The position numbers and the translations under genes are program-made. Positions 7,853 to 14,607 of a stretch of DNA of 18,433 bases are shown one piece after another. The first letter of the stretch is position 1. Each line of letters starts with the position of its first letter. Source of the DNA: Cellvibrio sp. (GTDB lineage Bacteria > Pseudomonadota > Gammaproteobacteria > Pseudomonadales > Cellvibrionaceae); the NCBI GenBank assembly GCA_021323495.1, contig JAJQJO010000096.1, positions 1-18,433 of the forward strand. The letters are read 5' to 3'. Under the pieces are notes generated by a model that ran no database searches, had not been told where the DNA came from, and was given only the letters and a program-made list of their open reading frames with translations.

Positions 7853-9817
7853 TTATCGCCGACGCGCCAACCGCTCAACCACCGACACCAGCAAATCAAT
7901 TTCTTCGCAGGTGTTATAAAACGCAAAACTCGGGCGCACAGTGGTTTCCACACCAAAACGGCGCAAAATCGGTTGCGCACAATGATGGCCGGAGCGCACT
8001 GCAATGCCTTCGCGATTCAACTCGGTGCCTACTTCTTCGGTTTTATAGCCCGCTAATACAAACGATAAAACGCTGGCTTTATTTGCCGCCGTACCAATCA
8101 AGCGCACACCGGGAATTGGCTGCAACCGCTGGGTGGCGTAAGCGAGCAAGTCATGTTCGTAACGTGCGATGCGATCCATACCGATGCGTTCGACATAATC
8201 AACCGCAGCGCCCAAGCCCACTGCGTCAGCAATATTACCAGTGCCCGCCTCAAAGCGATTCGGCGGATCTTGAAAAATAACGCGATCAAAGCTTACGTCG
8301 GCAATCATATTGCCGCCGCCCTGCCAGGGTGGCATTTTTTGCAAATGTTCAGTCTTACCGTAAACCACACCAATACCGGTGGGACCAAATACTTTATGGC
8401 CGGAAAATACAAAAAAATCTGCATTCAATGCCTGCATATTTACCCGCATATGGGAGACAGATTGGGCACCGTCCACGATCACTGGTACACCATGGGCATG
8501 GGCGATATCGATGATATCTTTAATCGGAGTAACAGTACCCAAGGCGTTGGACACTTGGGTGACCGATACCAGTTTCGTGCGGCCATTAATTAATTTGCGA
8601 AATTCTTCAAGTAATATTTGGCCAGTGTCATCAACGGGAATTACGCGCAGTGTTGCTCCAACACGTTTCGCCAACATATACCAAGGCACAATATTGGCGT
8701 GATGTTCCAGTTGCGAGACGATAATTTCATCGCCCTCCCCCACCTGTTGCTGACCAAAGGTATTCGCCAATAAATTAATGCCTTCAGTCGCACCGCGCAC
8801 AAAAATAATTTCATCCGGGGACTTTGCACCGAGAAATTTCGCGATCTTGTTGCGCGCCCCCTCGTACGCATCAGTGGCACGCGCGGCTAATTCATGCGCA
8901 GCGCGGTGGATATTGGAATTTTCATGCTCGTAAAAATAATTGATTCGTTCGATCACAATTTTTGGTTTTTGTGTGGTTGCAGCGTTATCAAACCATACCA
9001 GCGGTTTGCCATTGACCCGCTCCGATAAAATCGGGAAATCGCGGCGAATTGCATGCACATCAAAACCGGAATTTTCTGCGGCAAACTGGCCGTGTTTGGG
9101 TGTATTGCCAAACACCGGTTGAGCACTCGCATCGAGGAAATAAAATCGCGAATCAGGTGCGGGCGATGCCAACGATGCAGGGGCATCGAATTTGCTAAAA
9201 CGAAATTCTGCCGCAAGCAATTGCTGGATATCCGGTTCACCCGGTAAATGGGCTGCGTTCGCCGAGGTGCGATCACTACCGGCTTGCGGTAGGTGATAAT
9301 CGCCGGAGTGGGCTTCAAGGCTGTGAGGCACTTTGATGTCAGGATAAATCTGTGGTTTAGCCGCGGCGCTCGTCACAAACCGATTTTCTGCAAGCAAATC
9401 GCGCAAATCACTTTCATCAGGCAAGCCAAATGCGTGTGGTGAAACCTGGCTTATTAATTGATCTATCTGCAAATTCGCCAATGGATAATGGTTGGCGTTT
9501 TCAGCAAAATAATAACCCGGTGGCGAAGCAGTGGTCGCGTGCTGATCCATAGCAGGTGAAGTGAAAGAGGGACTTTCACTGGTGCGTCCGAACTGCGGAC
9601 GCTGCTGACTACGGGCCGCACCTGCCGGCGGAATCCCGGGCTGCAAACCAGACACTATCGGCAAGGCTGCTGTGGGCAGGGCCTGAAATATTTCATTCGC
9701 CATAGCGGCAAGGGATTGAAGATCGGGCAAACCGGGATGCTCGGACATATCAGCACTCGCTAGGATATTCTTAAATTTGCTGCGGAATTTCCCCCGCAGC
9801 AAATTACTGTTGCTCAT
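7853..9817 (-). CDS. SufS-like cysteine desulfurase, family 2A encapsulin cargo protein
   Basis: 654 residues, against about 405 for SufS. Residues about 250-654 form a complete class II cysteine desulfurase: FDNAATTQKP near the start, SQLEHHAN, DGAQS, the PLP lysine in SGHKVFGPTG (Lys475), and the catalytic cysteine in RSGHHCAQP (Cys613). It should convert L-cysteine to alanine while holding sulfur as a persulfide. The first 250 residues are Pro/Ala/Ser-rich and probably disordered, with three related short motifs (about 29-46, 130-147, 191-208; e.g. GLPDESDLRDLLAENRF). Such extensions are the cargo-loading regions that bring this enzyme into family 2A encapsulins, and the shell gene lies 35 bases upstream. 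The ribosome site before ATG 9817 is weak, perhaps reflecting coupling. Family 2A compartments have been reported to store elemental sulfur. This is the last gene of the operon. Confidence 0.95.
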   Translation of the reverse strand: MSNSNLLRGKFRSKFKNILASADMSEHPGLPDLQSLAAMANEIFQALPTAALPIVSGLQPGIPPAGAARSQQRPQFGRTSESPSFTSPAMDQHATTASPPGYYFAENANHYPLANLQIDQLISQVSPHAFGLPDESDLRDLLAENRFVTSAAAKPQIYPDIKVPHSLEAHSGDYHLPQAGSDRTSANAAHLPGEPDIQQLLAAEFRFSKFDAPASLASPAPDSRFYFLDASAQPVFGNTPKHGQFAAENSGFDVHAIRRDFPILSERVNGKPLVWFDNAATTQKPKIVIERINYFYEHENSNIHRAAHELAARATDAYEGARNKIAKFLGAKSPDEIIFVRGATEGINLLANTFGQQQVGEGDEIIVSQLEHHANIVPWYMLAKRVGATLRVIPVDDTGQILLEEFRKLINGRTKLVSVTQVSNALGTVTPIKDIIDIAHAHGVPVIVDGAQSVSHMRVNMQALNADFFVFSGHKVFGPTGIGVVYGKTEHLQKMPPWQGGGNMIADVSFDRVIFQDPPNRFEAGTGNIADAVGLGAAVDYVERIGMDRIARYEHDLLAYATQRLQPIPGVRLIGTAANKASVLSFVLAGYKTEEVGTELNREGIAVRSGHHCAQPILRRFGVETTVRPSFAFYNTCEEIDLLVSVVERLARRR

Positions 9818-9852
9818 TGAACCAATGTATAAAATGGCTCACTAACATCGAT

Positions 9853-10788
9853 TTATTGTTTGTAGGTATCGGGATAGTCGTGATACTTACCTACTTCAAC
9901 ATCATCCAATACCGCAACAGCATCTTCAGTGAGAATGGCGAGCGAGCAATACAGCGAAATCAAATAAGAGGCGATGGCATTGCGGCCGATACCCATAAAG
10001 CGCACCGATAAACCAGGGCTTTGCTGACCTGCCAAACCAGGTTGATACAAACCAACCACGCCCTGGCGTTTTTCCCCGACCCGGATCAATAAAATTTTGG
10101 TTTTACCGTCTTCATCAATCGGCAATTTATCCGAAGGGATCAGTGGCACGCCGCGCCAGGTAATAAATTGCGAGCCGAATAAACTCACCGTCGGTGGCGG
10201 CACACCGCGCCGGGTACATTCGCGGCCAAATGCAGCAATTGCTAACGGATGTGCAAGGAAAAAGCCCGGTTCTTTCCAGACTTTTACCAGCAGTTCATCC
10301 ATATCATCCGGTGTAGGTGCACCGGTGAGTGTTGAAATACGTTGGGTTTCGTCCACATTCGCCAACAAACCATACTCGGGGTTGTTGATCAATTCACTTT
10401 CCTGACGCTCTTTAATGGTTTCAATCGTCAAGCGCAATTGCTCTTTGATTTGATCGTGCGGGCTGTTATAGAGATCCGATATCCGCGTATGGACATCCAC
10501 CACGCTGGTAACAGCATTTAAAAAATATTCACGCGGCTTATCTTCGTAATCAACAAAGGTAGGTTTAATTTCAGATTCATCGCGCTGTGAGCAGGTCACA
10601 GTCACCTGGCGTGGATTTTTCACACGGTTCAAACGAAAGATACCTGCCTCAACCGGAACCCATTGTAGAAAGTGAACCAACCAACGCGGTGAAATAGTAG
10701 ACAGTTGCGGCGTAGTTTTCGTGGCATTAGCAAGCTGCCGTGCAGCATTATCACCAAGCGTTAATTGAACTTCATTTTCGGTGGACAT
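9853..10788 (-). CDS. srpI: Family 2A encapsulin shell protein (SrpI type)
   Basis: 311 residues, the normal length for SrpI, with no cyclic-nucleotide-binding insertion, so family 2A rather than 2B. It contains sequence typical of these HK97-fold shells: the N-terminal arm (LGDNAARQLANATKTTPQ), PRWLVHFLQWVPVEAGIFRLN, EYGLLANVDETQRI, the helix PDDMDELLVKVWKEPGFFLAHP, FGRECTRRGVPPPTV, and the C-terminal GLSVRFMGIGRNAIASY followed by VAVLDDVEVGKYHDYP. Many copies assemble into an icosahedral cytosolic compartment enclosing the cysteine desulfurase encoded just downstream. AGGAG lies 7 bases before ATG 10788, the strongest ribosome site in the operon, as suits a shell protein needed in large amounts. 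Identification rests on recognised sequence and on the adjacent cargo gene, and is strong. Confidence 0.95.
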   Translation of the reverse strand: MSTENEVQLTLGDNAARQLANATKTTPQLSTISPRWLVHFLQWVPVEAGIFRLNRVKNPRQVTVTCSQRDESEIKPTFVDYEDKPREYFLNAVTSVVDVHTRISDLYNSPHDQIKEQLRLTIETIKERQESELINNPEYGLLANVDETQRISTLTGAPTPDDMDELLVKVWKEPGFFLAHPLAIAAFGRECTRRGVPPPTVSLFGSQFITWRGVPLIPSDKLPIDEDGKTKILLIRVGEKRQGVVGLYQPGLAGQQSPGLSVRFMGIGRNAIASYLISLYCSLAILTEDAVAVLDDVEVGKYHDYPDTYKQ

Positions 10789-10851
10789 CCGGGACTCCTG
10801 GGATTGGTCGGCGGGGGAAATAAAAGAAGAATATTTATATCAGGAAAAACA

Positions 10852-11031
10852 CTAAGCCAATGCCTGGGCGATCTTGGCAATCGTAGCGAGGGACGGCACA
10901 GCAACCCCCCGCTCAATTTCGCCCAGGTAAGTACGGTTGAGACTGGCGCGATCCGCCAGTACTTCCTGTGAGTAGCGATACTCGCCGCGCAATTGTTTAA
11001 CAGCTCGCCCGAAACCAATAGCGATGCTCAT
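10852..11031 (-). CDS. Small XRE-family helix-turn-helix regulator
   Basis: 59 residues from ATG 11031. The protein is almost nothing but a Cro/CI-type HTH: FGRAVKQLRGEYRYSQEVLADRAS (helices 1-2), LNRTYLGEIERG (recognition helix, residues about 31-42), then VPSLATIAKIAQALA, where it stops. Most relatives continue for a helix or more after this point, so this is a minimal form. The ATG overlaps the TGA of the serine acetyltransferase gene in ATGA, which implies coupled translation and fixes this start; a longer frame exists upstream to 11112 but lies inside the acetyltransferase. It sits 63 bases ahead of the encapsulin gene. XRE regulators are known companions of family 2A encapsulin loci, so autoregulation of this operon is a fair guess. 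Confidence 0.85.
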   Translation of the reverse strand: MSIAIGFGRAVKQLRGEYRYSQEVLADRASLNRTYLGEIERGVAVPSLATIAKIAQALA

Positions 11032-11999
11032 ACATTCGCCTCTTGCGGCAGAAAGGTGCGCAAACTCGCCTGGGTAATATTGCTGCCCGCTGGCACGCTG
11101 CGCGTGAGCCATACGTTGCCGCCAATGATCGAGCCTCTACCAATAGTAATCCGCCCCAGGACAGTAGCGCCCGCATAAATCACCACGTCATCTTCGACGA
11201 TTGGATGCCTTGGCAAGCCTTTTTGCGGATTGCCTTTTTCATCGGTGGGAAACGTTTTTGCGCCGAGCGTAACCGCCTGATAAATACGCACCCGCTCACC
11301 AATTACCGCGGTTTCCCCAATCACCACACCGGTGCCGTGATCGATAAAAAATCCACTGCCAATTTCCGCACCGGGATGTATATCAATACCGGTCAGCGAA
11401 TGTGCCAGTTCCGCCACTATACGGGCAAGCAAAGGCACATCTAACTGATAAAGGGTATGGGCCAAACGGTGATGGATAATCGCCAGCACGCCGGGATAAC
11501 AAAGCAGCACTTCGTCCACACTGCGCGCAGCGGGATCACCCTGGTAAGCTGCCTGGATATCAACATCGAGGATGCGCCGCAGATTGGGTAATGCCGCAGC
11601 GAATATGCGCACGATATTATTAGCCTGGATTTTTAACCCGGCATCATGGCCTTTGTCATTGCCGCGTTGGCGGGCCACATAAAATAATTCCAGTTGCACT
11701 TGCTGCAACAACTGGTTAAGCGCTGCATCCAGGGTGTGCCCCACATAATAATCTTCACTTTCCTCGCGTAACTCCTGTGGCCCTAACCGCATAGGAAAAA
11801 GCGCACCACAAAGATCCCGGATAATCTGTTGCAATAAATCGCGCGATGGCAGTTCGCGTAAACCCGGTTCACGCGAACGTCCGCGCTGGCTGCGCCAGTC
11901 ATTGCGGGCATTGCGCAACTCCTGCACGATTTTATCCAATTCCCAATTTGCCGCAGCACTAGCAGGAAATTCATTTTCACTATTGATTTTGATCGTCAT
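11028..11999 (-). CDS. epsC: Serine O-acetyltransferase (EpsC/CysE family)
   Basis: 323 residues. The N-terminal half is helical. The C-terminal half is a left-handed beta helix of hexapeptide repeats with the family signatures: LTGIDIHPGAEIGSGFFIDH, GTGVVIGETAVIGERVRIYQ, VTLGAKTFP, GLPRHPIVEDDVVIYAGATV, IGRGSIIGGNVWLTRSVPAG. The DH in FIDHGTG and the H in RHPIVEDD are the expected active-site histidines. The reaction is serine plus acetyl-CoA to O-acetylserine, the carbon skeleton for cysteine. AAGAG lies ahead of ATG 11999. It is in an operon with rhodanese (66-base gap), XRE (4-base overlap), encapsulin and cysteine desulfurase, so it probably feeds cysteine to the encapsulated desulfurase. 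The symbol follows the EpsC subgroup usually found at such loci; the housekeeping cysE is likely elsewhere. Confidence 0.93.
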   Translation of the reverse strand: MTIKINSENEFPASAAANWELDKIVQELRNARNDWRSQRGRSREPGLRELPSRDLLQQIIRDLCGALFPMRLGPQELREESEDYYVGHTLDAALNQLLQQVQLELFYVARQRGNDKGHDAGLKIQANNIVRIFAAALPNLRRILDVDIQAAYQGDPAARSVDEVLLCYPGVLAIIHHRLAHTLYQLDVPLLARIVAELAHSLTGIDIHPGAEIGSGFFIDHGTGVVIGETAVIGERVRIYQAVTLGAKTFPTDEKGNPQKGLPRHPIVEDDVVIYAGATVLGRITIGRGSIIGGNVWLTRSVPAGSNITQASLRTFLPQEANV

Positions 12000-12065
12000 T
12001 GTTATTCTCTTGAGCTATCACTTTGATCATCTGTTAGTCGGCTAGCGGCGCGGCATGGTCTGTAA

Positions 12066-12557
12066 CTAGTCCTGCACCCAAGGCAAACCCCGCTGGCGCC
12101 AGCCACCATTTGCACCTCGTTGCTGGCGATCATCCAACTCGCCTTCAAACCCTTCGCGGACATTGAATACGTGCTTGAAACCAGCGGCGGTTGCATTAAT
12201 TGCAGCAGCAGCTGAACGTTTGCCGCTTCTGCATAGCAACAGGATGACGGCATCTTTTGGTAACTTGTTTTCCAACTCGCGCAAGAAGCGCGGATTTTTA
12301 ATCAGCGCCGGCCCCGTCTGCCAGGCAACATGTAAGGTATTGGGAACATGGCCGACAAACTTGCGCTCCTCCGCTGCACGCACGTCTACTAAATGCGCCT
12401 GGCCTCCGATAAATAATTTCCAGGCATCATCCGGAGCAACAATCCCGGCATAGGCCAACCCTTGTTGCAACGCATCTTCTTTTGCGATACGCAATACTTC
12501 CGGCAGTTCTACTTCCGCAACCGGTGAATTATTTGTATTGAATTGGATAACTGTCAT
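12066..12557 (-). CDS. Rhodanese-domain sulfurtransferase
   Basis: 163 residues with a single rhodanese domain at about 42-155: HLVDVRAAEERKFVGHVPNT, LHVAW, the active loop LLCRSGKRSAAAA with catalytic Cys109, and the C-terminal signature of single-domain forms ending GGWRQRGLPW. No signal peptide, so it is cytosolic. Rhodaneses carry sulfur as a cysteine persulfide. It is the first gene of the encapsulin operon and could receive sulfur from the cysteine desulfurase or return stored sulfur to acceptors; which direction applies cannot be told from sequence. GAGGA sits before ATG 12557. A perfect inverted repeat lies 18 bases upstream of the start. Confidence 0.92.
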   Translation of the reverse strand: MTVIQFNTNNSPVAEVELPEVLRIAKEDALQQGLAYAGIVAPDDAWKLFIGGQAHLVDVRAAEERKFVGHVPNTLHVAWQTGPALIKNPRFLRELENKLPKDAVILLLCRSGKRSAAAAINATAAGFKHVFNVREGFEGELDDRQQRGANGGWRQRGLPWVQD

Positions 12558-12575
12558 ACCTTTTCCTCGACCAAC

Positions 12576-12597
12576 AAGTGTTTATTTTGAAACACTT
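12576..12597. promoter_or_regulatory. Perfect 8-bp inverted repeat upstream of encapsulin operon, candidate operator
   Basis: AAGTGTTT and AAACACTT face each other across a 6-base spacer, centred about 30 bases upstream of the rhodanese ATG in the divergent region shared with the EAL-like gene. Size and symmetry fit a dimeric HTH protein such as the XRE encoded in the operon. No clear -10/-35 pair was found to place it relative to a promoter. An RNA hairpin is an alternative. Confidence 0.5.
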
Positions 12598-12771
12598 ATT
12601 TTTCATTGGTGTTGATGGATTCGCTGTAGAGGGCAATATAAATAGGGTTATCGGCAATTGAAAAGAATATATCCGTATATCCTTATAATCTTGCAACCGA
12701 AAAGGCCGTCAGAAAATGCTTGTTATAAGCTGAGAATATTTAATTATTTTATTAAAATAAAAAGCCTCTCT

Positions 12772-13614
12772 ATGATGCACAGCCTTAACTATTTAGTTTT
12801 AACGGTTCAAGGTCGCACCATGCCGCTTACAGAATTAATGAATTATTTTAACGATCAATTGCAAACCCAGGCGCGCACCAGATCGTTACCCAAAACAGGG
12901 TTCTTTAAAGCTGATAATAGCTATTGGGGGCGTTTCGGTAATTTAATTTTAGGCAGCCGCTTCCAGGCGATCCACACTTTCGCCGACGATAAGGTCATCG
13001 GCCATAACAGTGATCTCCTGGTGCGCTCGGCCACGGGAAATTCACTTAATATCGACAGCATTTTTAATTCATTGGATAGCACCGACCAGATCATTCATCT
13101 TGATCGCCTGGTACGCACGCTCCATTCACTGAATTATTTGCAGCAATTTGATGGCAGGAAAGATTTACTGTCATTACAAGTCCAGCCGCGCCATATCATC
13201 AGTGTGGTCAGCGACCACGGAAAAACATTTGAAAAAATATTAAGTGATTGCGGCTTGGGGCCAGCACGAGTGCTGTTGCATACACGCTTACTGGATACAA
13301 CAACGCTGCCACATTTCGAGCAAGCGCTGGGCAGCTACCGCCAACATGGTTATAAAATTGGAATCCGGCTCAGCGAGCCACGCGACCTGGATCTCTTGCA
13401 ACAGCTAGGTTTAATACCGGAGGTTATTTTTGCAGACCATCCAGCATTAACCCAACTGCTGGTAAAAGATCCCCTCCCCGCTGCATTTGCGTCTACCCGG
13501 CAAATCCTGATAGCCAAAAACCCGGGTATAGATGTAAAGACCAGCAGTGCGCTGGATGGTTATCTGTTCAACAATGACGATACTGTGGCTGTGCCGCGGA
13601 CTGCAATTTCCTGA
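12772..13614 (+). CDS. Degenerate EAL-domain protein, probably catalytically inactive
   Basis: 280 residues from ATG 12772 (the frame is open back to a TTG at 12658, but that leader is AT-rich and not protein-like; starts at 12775, or 12820 with an AAGG, are also possible). From about residue 60 it follows the EAL phosphodiesterase fold: SRFQAIHTFADDKVIGH (cf. FQPIVD...VVGHE), DLLVRS where EALLR is expected, LDRLVRTLHSLNYLQ, LSLQVQPRH (NVSPR), HGKTFEKILSDCGLGP, YRQHGYKIGIRLSEPRDL where the DDFG loop should be. The EAL glutamate is replaced by Asp, the Asn of NVSP by Gln, and the metal-binding Asp pair is lost, so cyclic-di-GMP hydrolysis is unlikely. It could be a binding or scaffold protein. 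It is divergent from the encapsulin operon and 27 bases ahead of the amidotransferase gene. Confidence 0.75.
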   Translation: MMHSLNYLVLTVQGRTMPLTELMNYFNDQLQTQARTRSLPKTGFFKADNSYWGRFGNLILGSRFQAIHTFADDKVIGHNSDLLVRSATGNSLNIDSIFNSLDSTDQIIHLDRLVRTLHSLNYLQQFDGRKDLLSLQVQPRHIISVVSDHGKTFEKILSDCGLGPARVLLHTRLLDTTTLPHFEQALGSYRQHGYKIGIRLSEPRDLDLLQQLGLIPEVIFADHPALTQLLVKDPLPAAFASTRQILIAKNPGIDVKTSSALDGYLFNNDDTVAVPRTAIS

Positions 13615-13641
13615 CAAAAACAATGAGTGATTGAAACGCGC

Positions 13642-14433
13642 ATGTGCCAGCTATTGGGAATGAGTTGCAAAAATCCGACGAGCGTTGGCTTTTCATTTGA
13701 AGGCTTTCGTGCCCGTGGTGGCTTGACCGACGAACATAAAGACGGCTGGGGTATTGCATTCTTTAATGACGAGAGTGTGGATATATTTGTTGACCATGAA
13801 CCCGCTGCCGAATCGAAACTTGCAGAACAAGTGCATCGTTCTGATATCAAATCCAAAACGATTATTGCGCACATCCGCAAAGCGACAGTGGGTGCAGTAA
13901 AACTCACTAATTGCCATCCGTTCCAACGCAATCTCTGGAATAGCGAATGGGTGTTTTGCCACAACGGCGATTTAAAAAATTTTAATCCAACCCTGACAGG
14001 ACAATTTCGTCCCCAGGGCGAAACCGACAGTGAGCTGGCATTTTGCTACCTGTTGCAACAACTGGAGCACGAATTACCCGAGGGAACCACCCTGGCTTCC
14101 GACTTGTTTGCAATCCTGGACAAGCTCAGCCGTGAAATTGCCGCCTATGGTACGTTTAATATCATCTTGTCCAATGGCGAATGGCTATACACCTATTGTT
14201 CAACCAGTCTCTCTTATGTCGAGCGCAAGTATCCATTCACCACAGTGACCTTGATCGATAAAGATTTGTCACTGGATTTAAGCCAGCACACCACCAGCGA
14301 TGACAAGGTAATCCTGATCGCCACCAAACCGCTGACACTGAATGAAAACTGGAAAATTTATGGTGAGCATGAATCGCGCTTGTTTAAGGATGGTGAATTG
14401 TTACTGGAGCGTTCGCAGCTAGCACTTGCATAA
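13642..14433 (+). CDS. Class II glutamine amidotransferase (YafJ-like)
   Basis: 263 residues. The start at 13642 is chosen because it places Cys at position 2 (MCQLLGM), the N-terminal nucleophile that class II amidotransferases need after Met removal; the longer frame from 13627 would bury it. Motifs include DGWGIAFF, IAHIRKATVG, NCHPFQR, FCHNGDL and GETDSELAFCYLL, all standard for the glutaminase domain of the YafJ/GATase_4 group. The domain should release ammonia from glutamine; the acceptor in this group is unsettled. There is no synthetase domain. It probably shares a transcript with the upstream EAL-like gene (27-base gap). No strong ribosome site is visible. It ends before a tandem repeat and a terminator. 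Confidence 0.9.
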   Translation: MCQLLGMSCKNPTSVGFSFEGFRARGGLTDEHKDGWGIAFFNDESVDIFVDHEPAAESKLAEQVHRSDIKSKTIIAHIRKATVGAVKLTNCHPFQRNLWNSEWVFCHNGDLKNFNPTLTGQFRPQGETDSELAFCYLLQQLEHELPEGTTLASDLFAILDKLSREIAAYGTFNIILSNGEWLYTYCSTSLSYVERKYPFTTVTLIDKDLSLDLSQHTTSDDKVILIATKPLTLNENWKIYGEHESRLFKDGELLLERSQLALA

Positions 14434-14441
14434 GCGCCGCT

Positions 14442-14525
14442 CGAAAATAGCTGTCTATCGAAAATTGCTGTCGCCCGAAAATTGCTGTCTCACGAAAAAT
14501 CGACGCATTTCGAAAATAGACATTT
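14442..14525. repeat. 17-bp tandem repeats after the amidotransferase gene
   Basis: Three units of 17 bp start with CGAAAAT(A/T)GCTGTC (14442-14458, 14459-14475, 14476-14492). Two decayed units of 18 and 15 bp follow (14493-14510, 14511-14525), each still starting with CGAAAA. The array begins 8 bases after the stop codon and sits just before the terminator. It is non-coding. There are no unique spacers, so it is not a CRISPR. Confidence 0.8.
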
Positions 14526-14547
14526 CGCGGAAATAGCAAACCCAAAT

Positions 14548-14585
14548 AAAAAAACCGGCAGATTTTTAAATCCGCCGGTTTTTTT
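14548..14585. terminator. Bidirectional intrinsic terminator between convergent genes
   Basis: A7-CCGGC (14548-14559) pairs with GCCGG-T7 (14574-14585), with GATTT/AAATC continuing the stem past an A/C mismatch. The A-run on one side and T-run on the other give a U-tract on both strands, so it can end the rightward amidotransferase and the leftward cytochrome b transcripts. Confidence 0.92.
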
Positions 14586-14607
14586 ATTGCACAAAATAGA
14601 CTTATCA

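Noticed and set aside
12658..12771. Upstream extension of the EAL-like protein from a TTG codon
   Set aside because: The leader is AT-rich, basic and unlike the rest of the protein, there is no ribosome site, and it would cover most of the divergent promoter region.
14442..14525. CRISPR array
   Set aside because: The units are only 17 bp and directly adjacent, with no spacers of regular length and no cas genes nearby.
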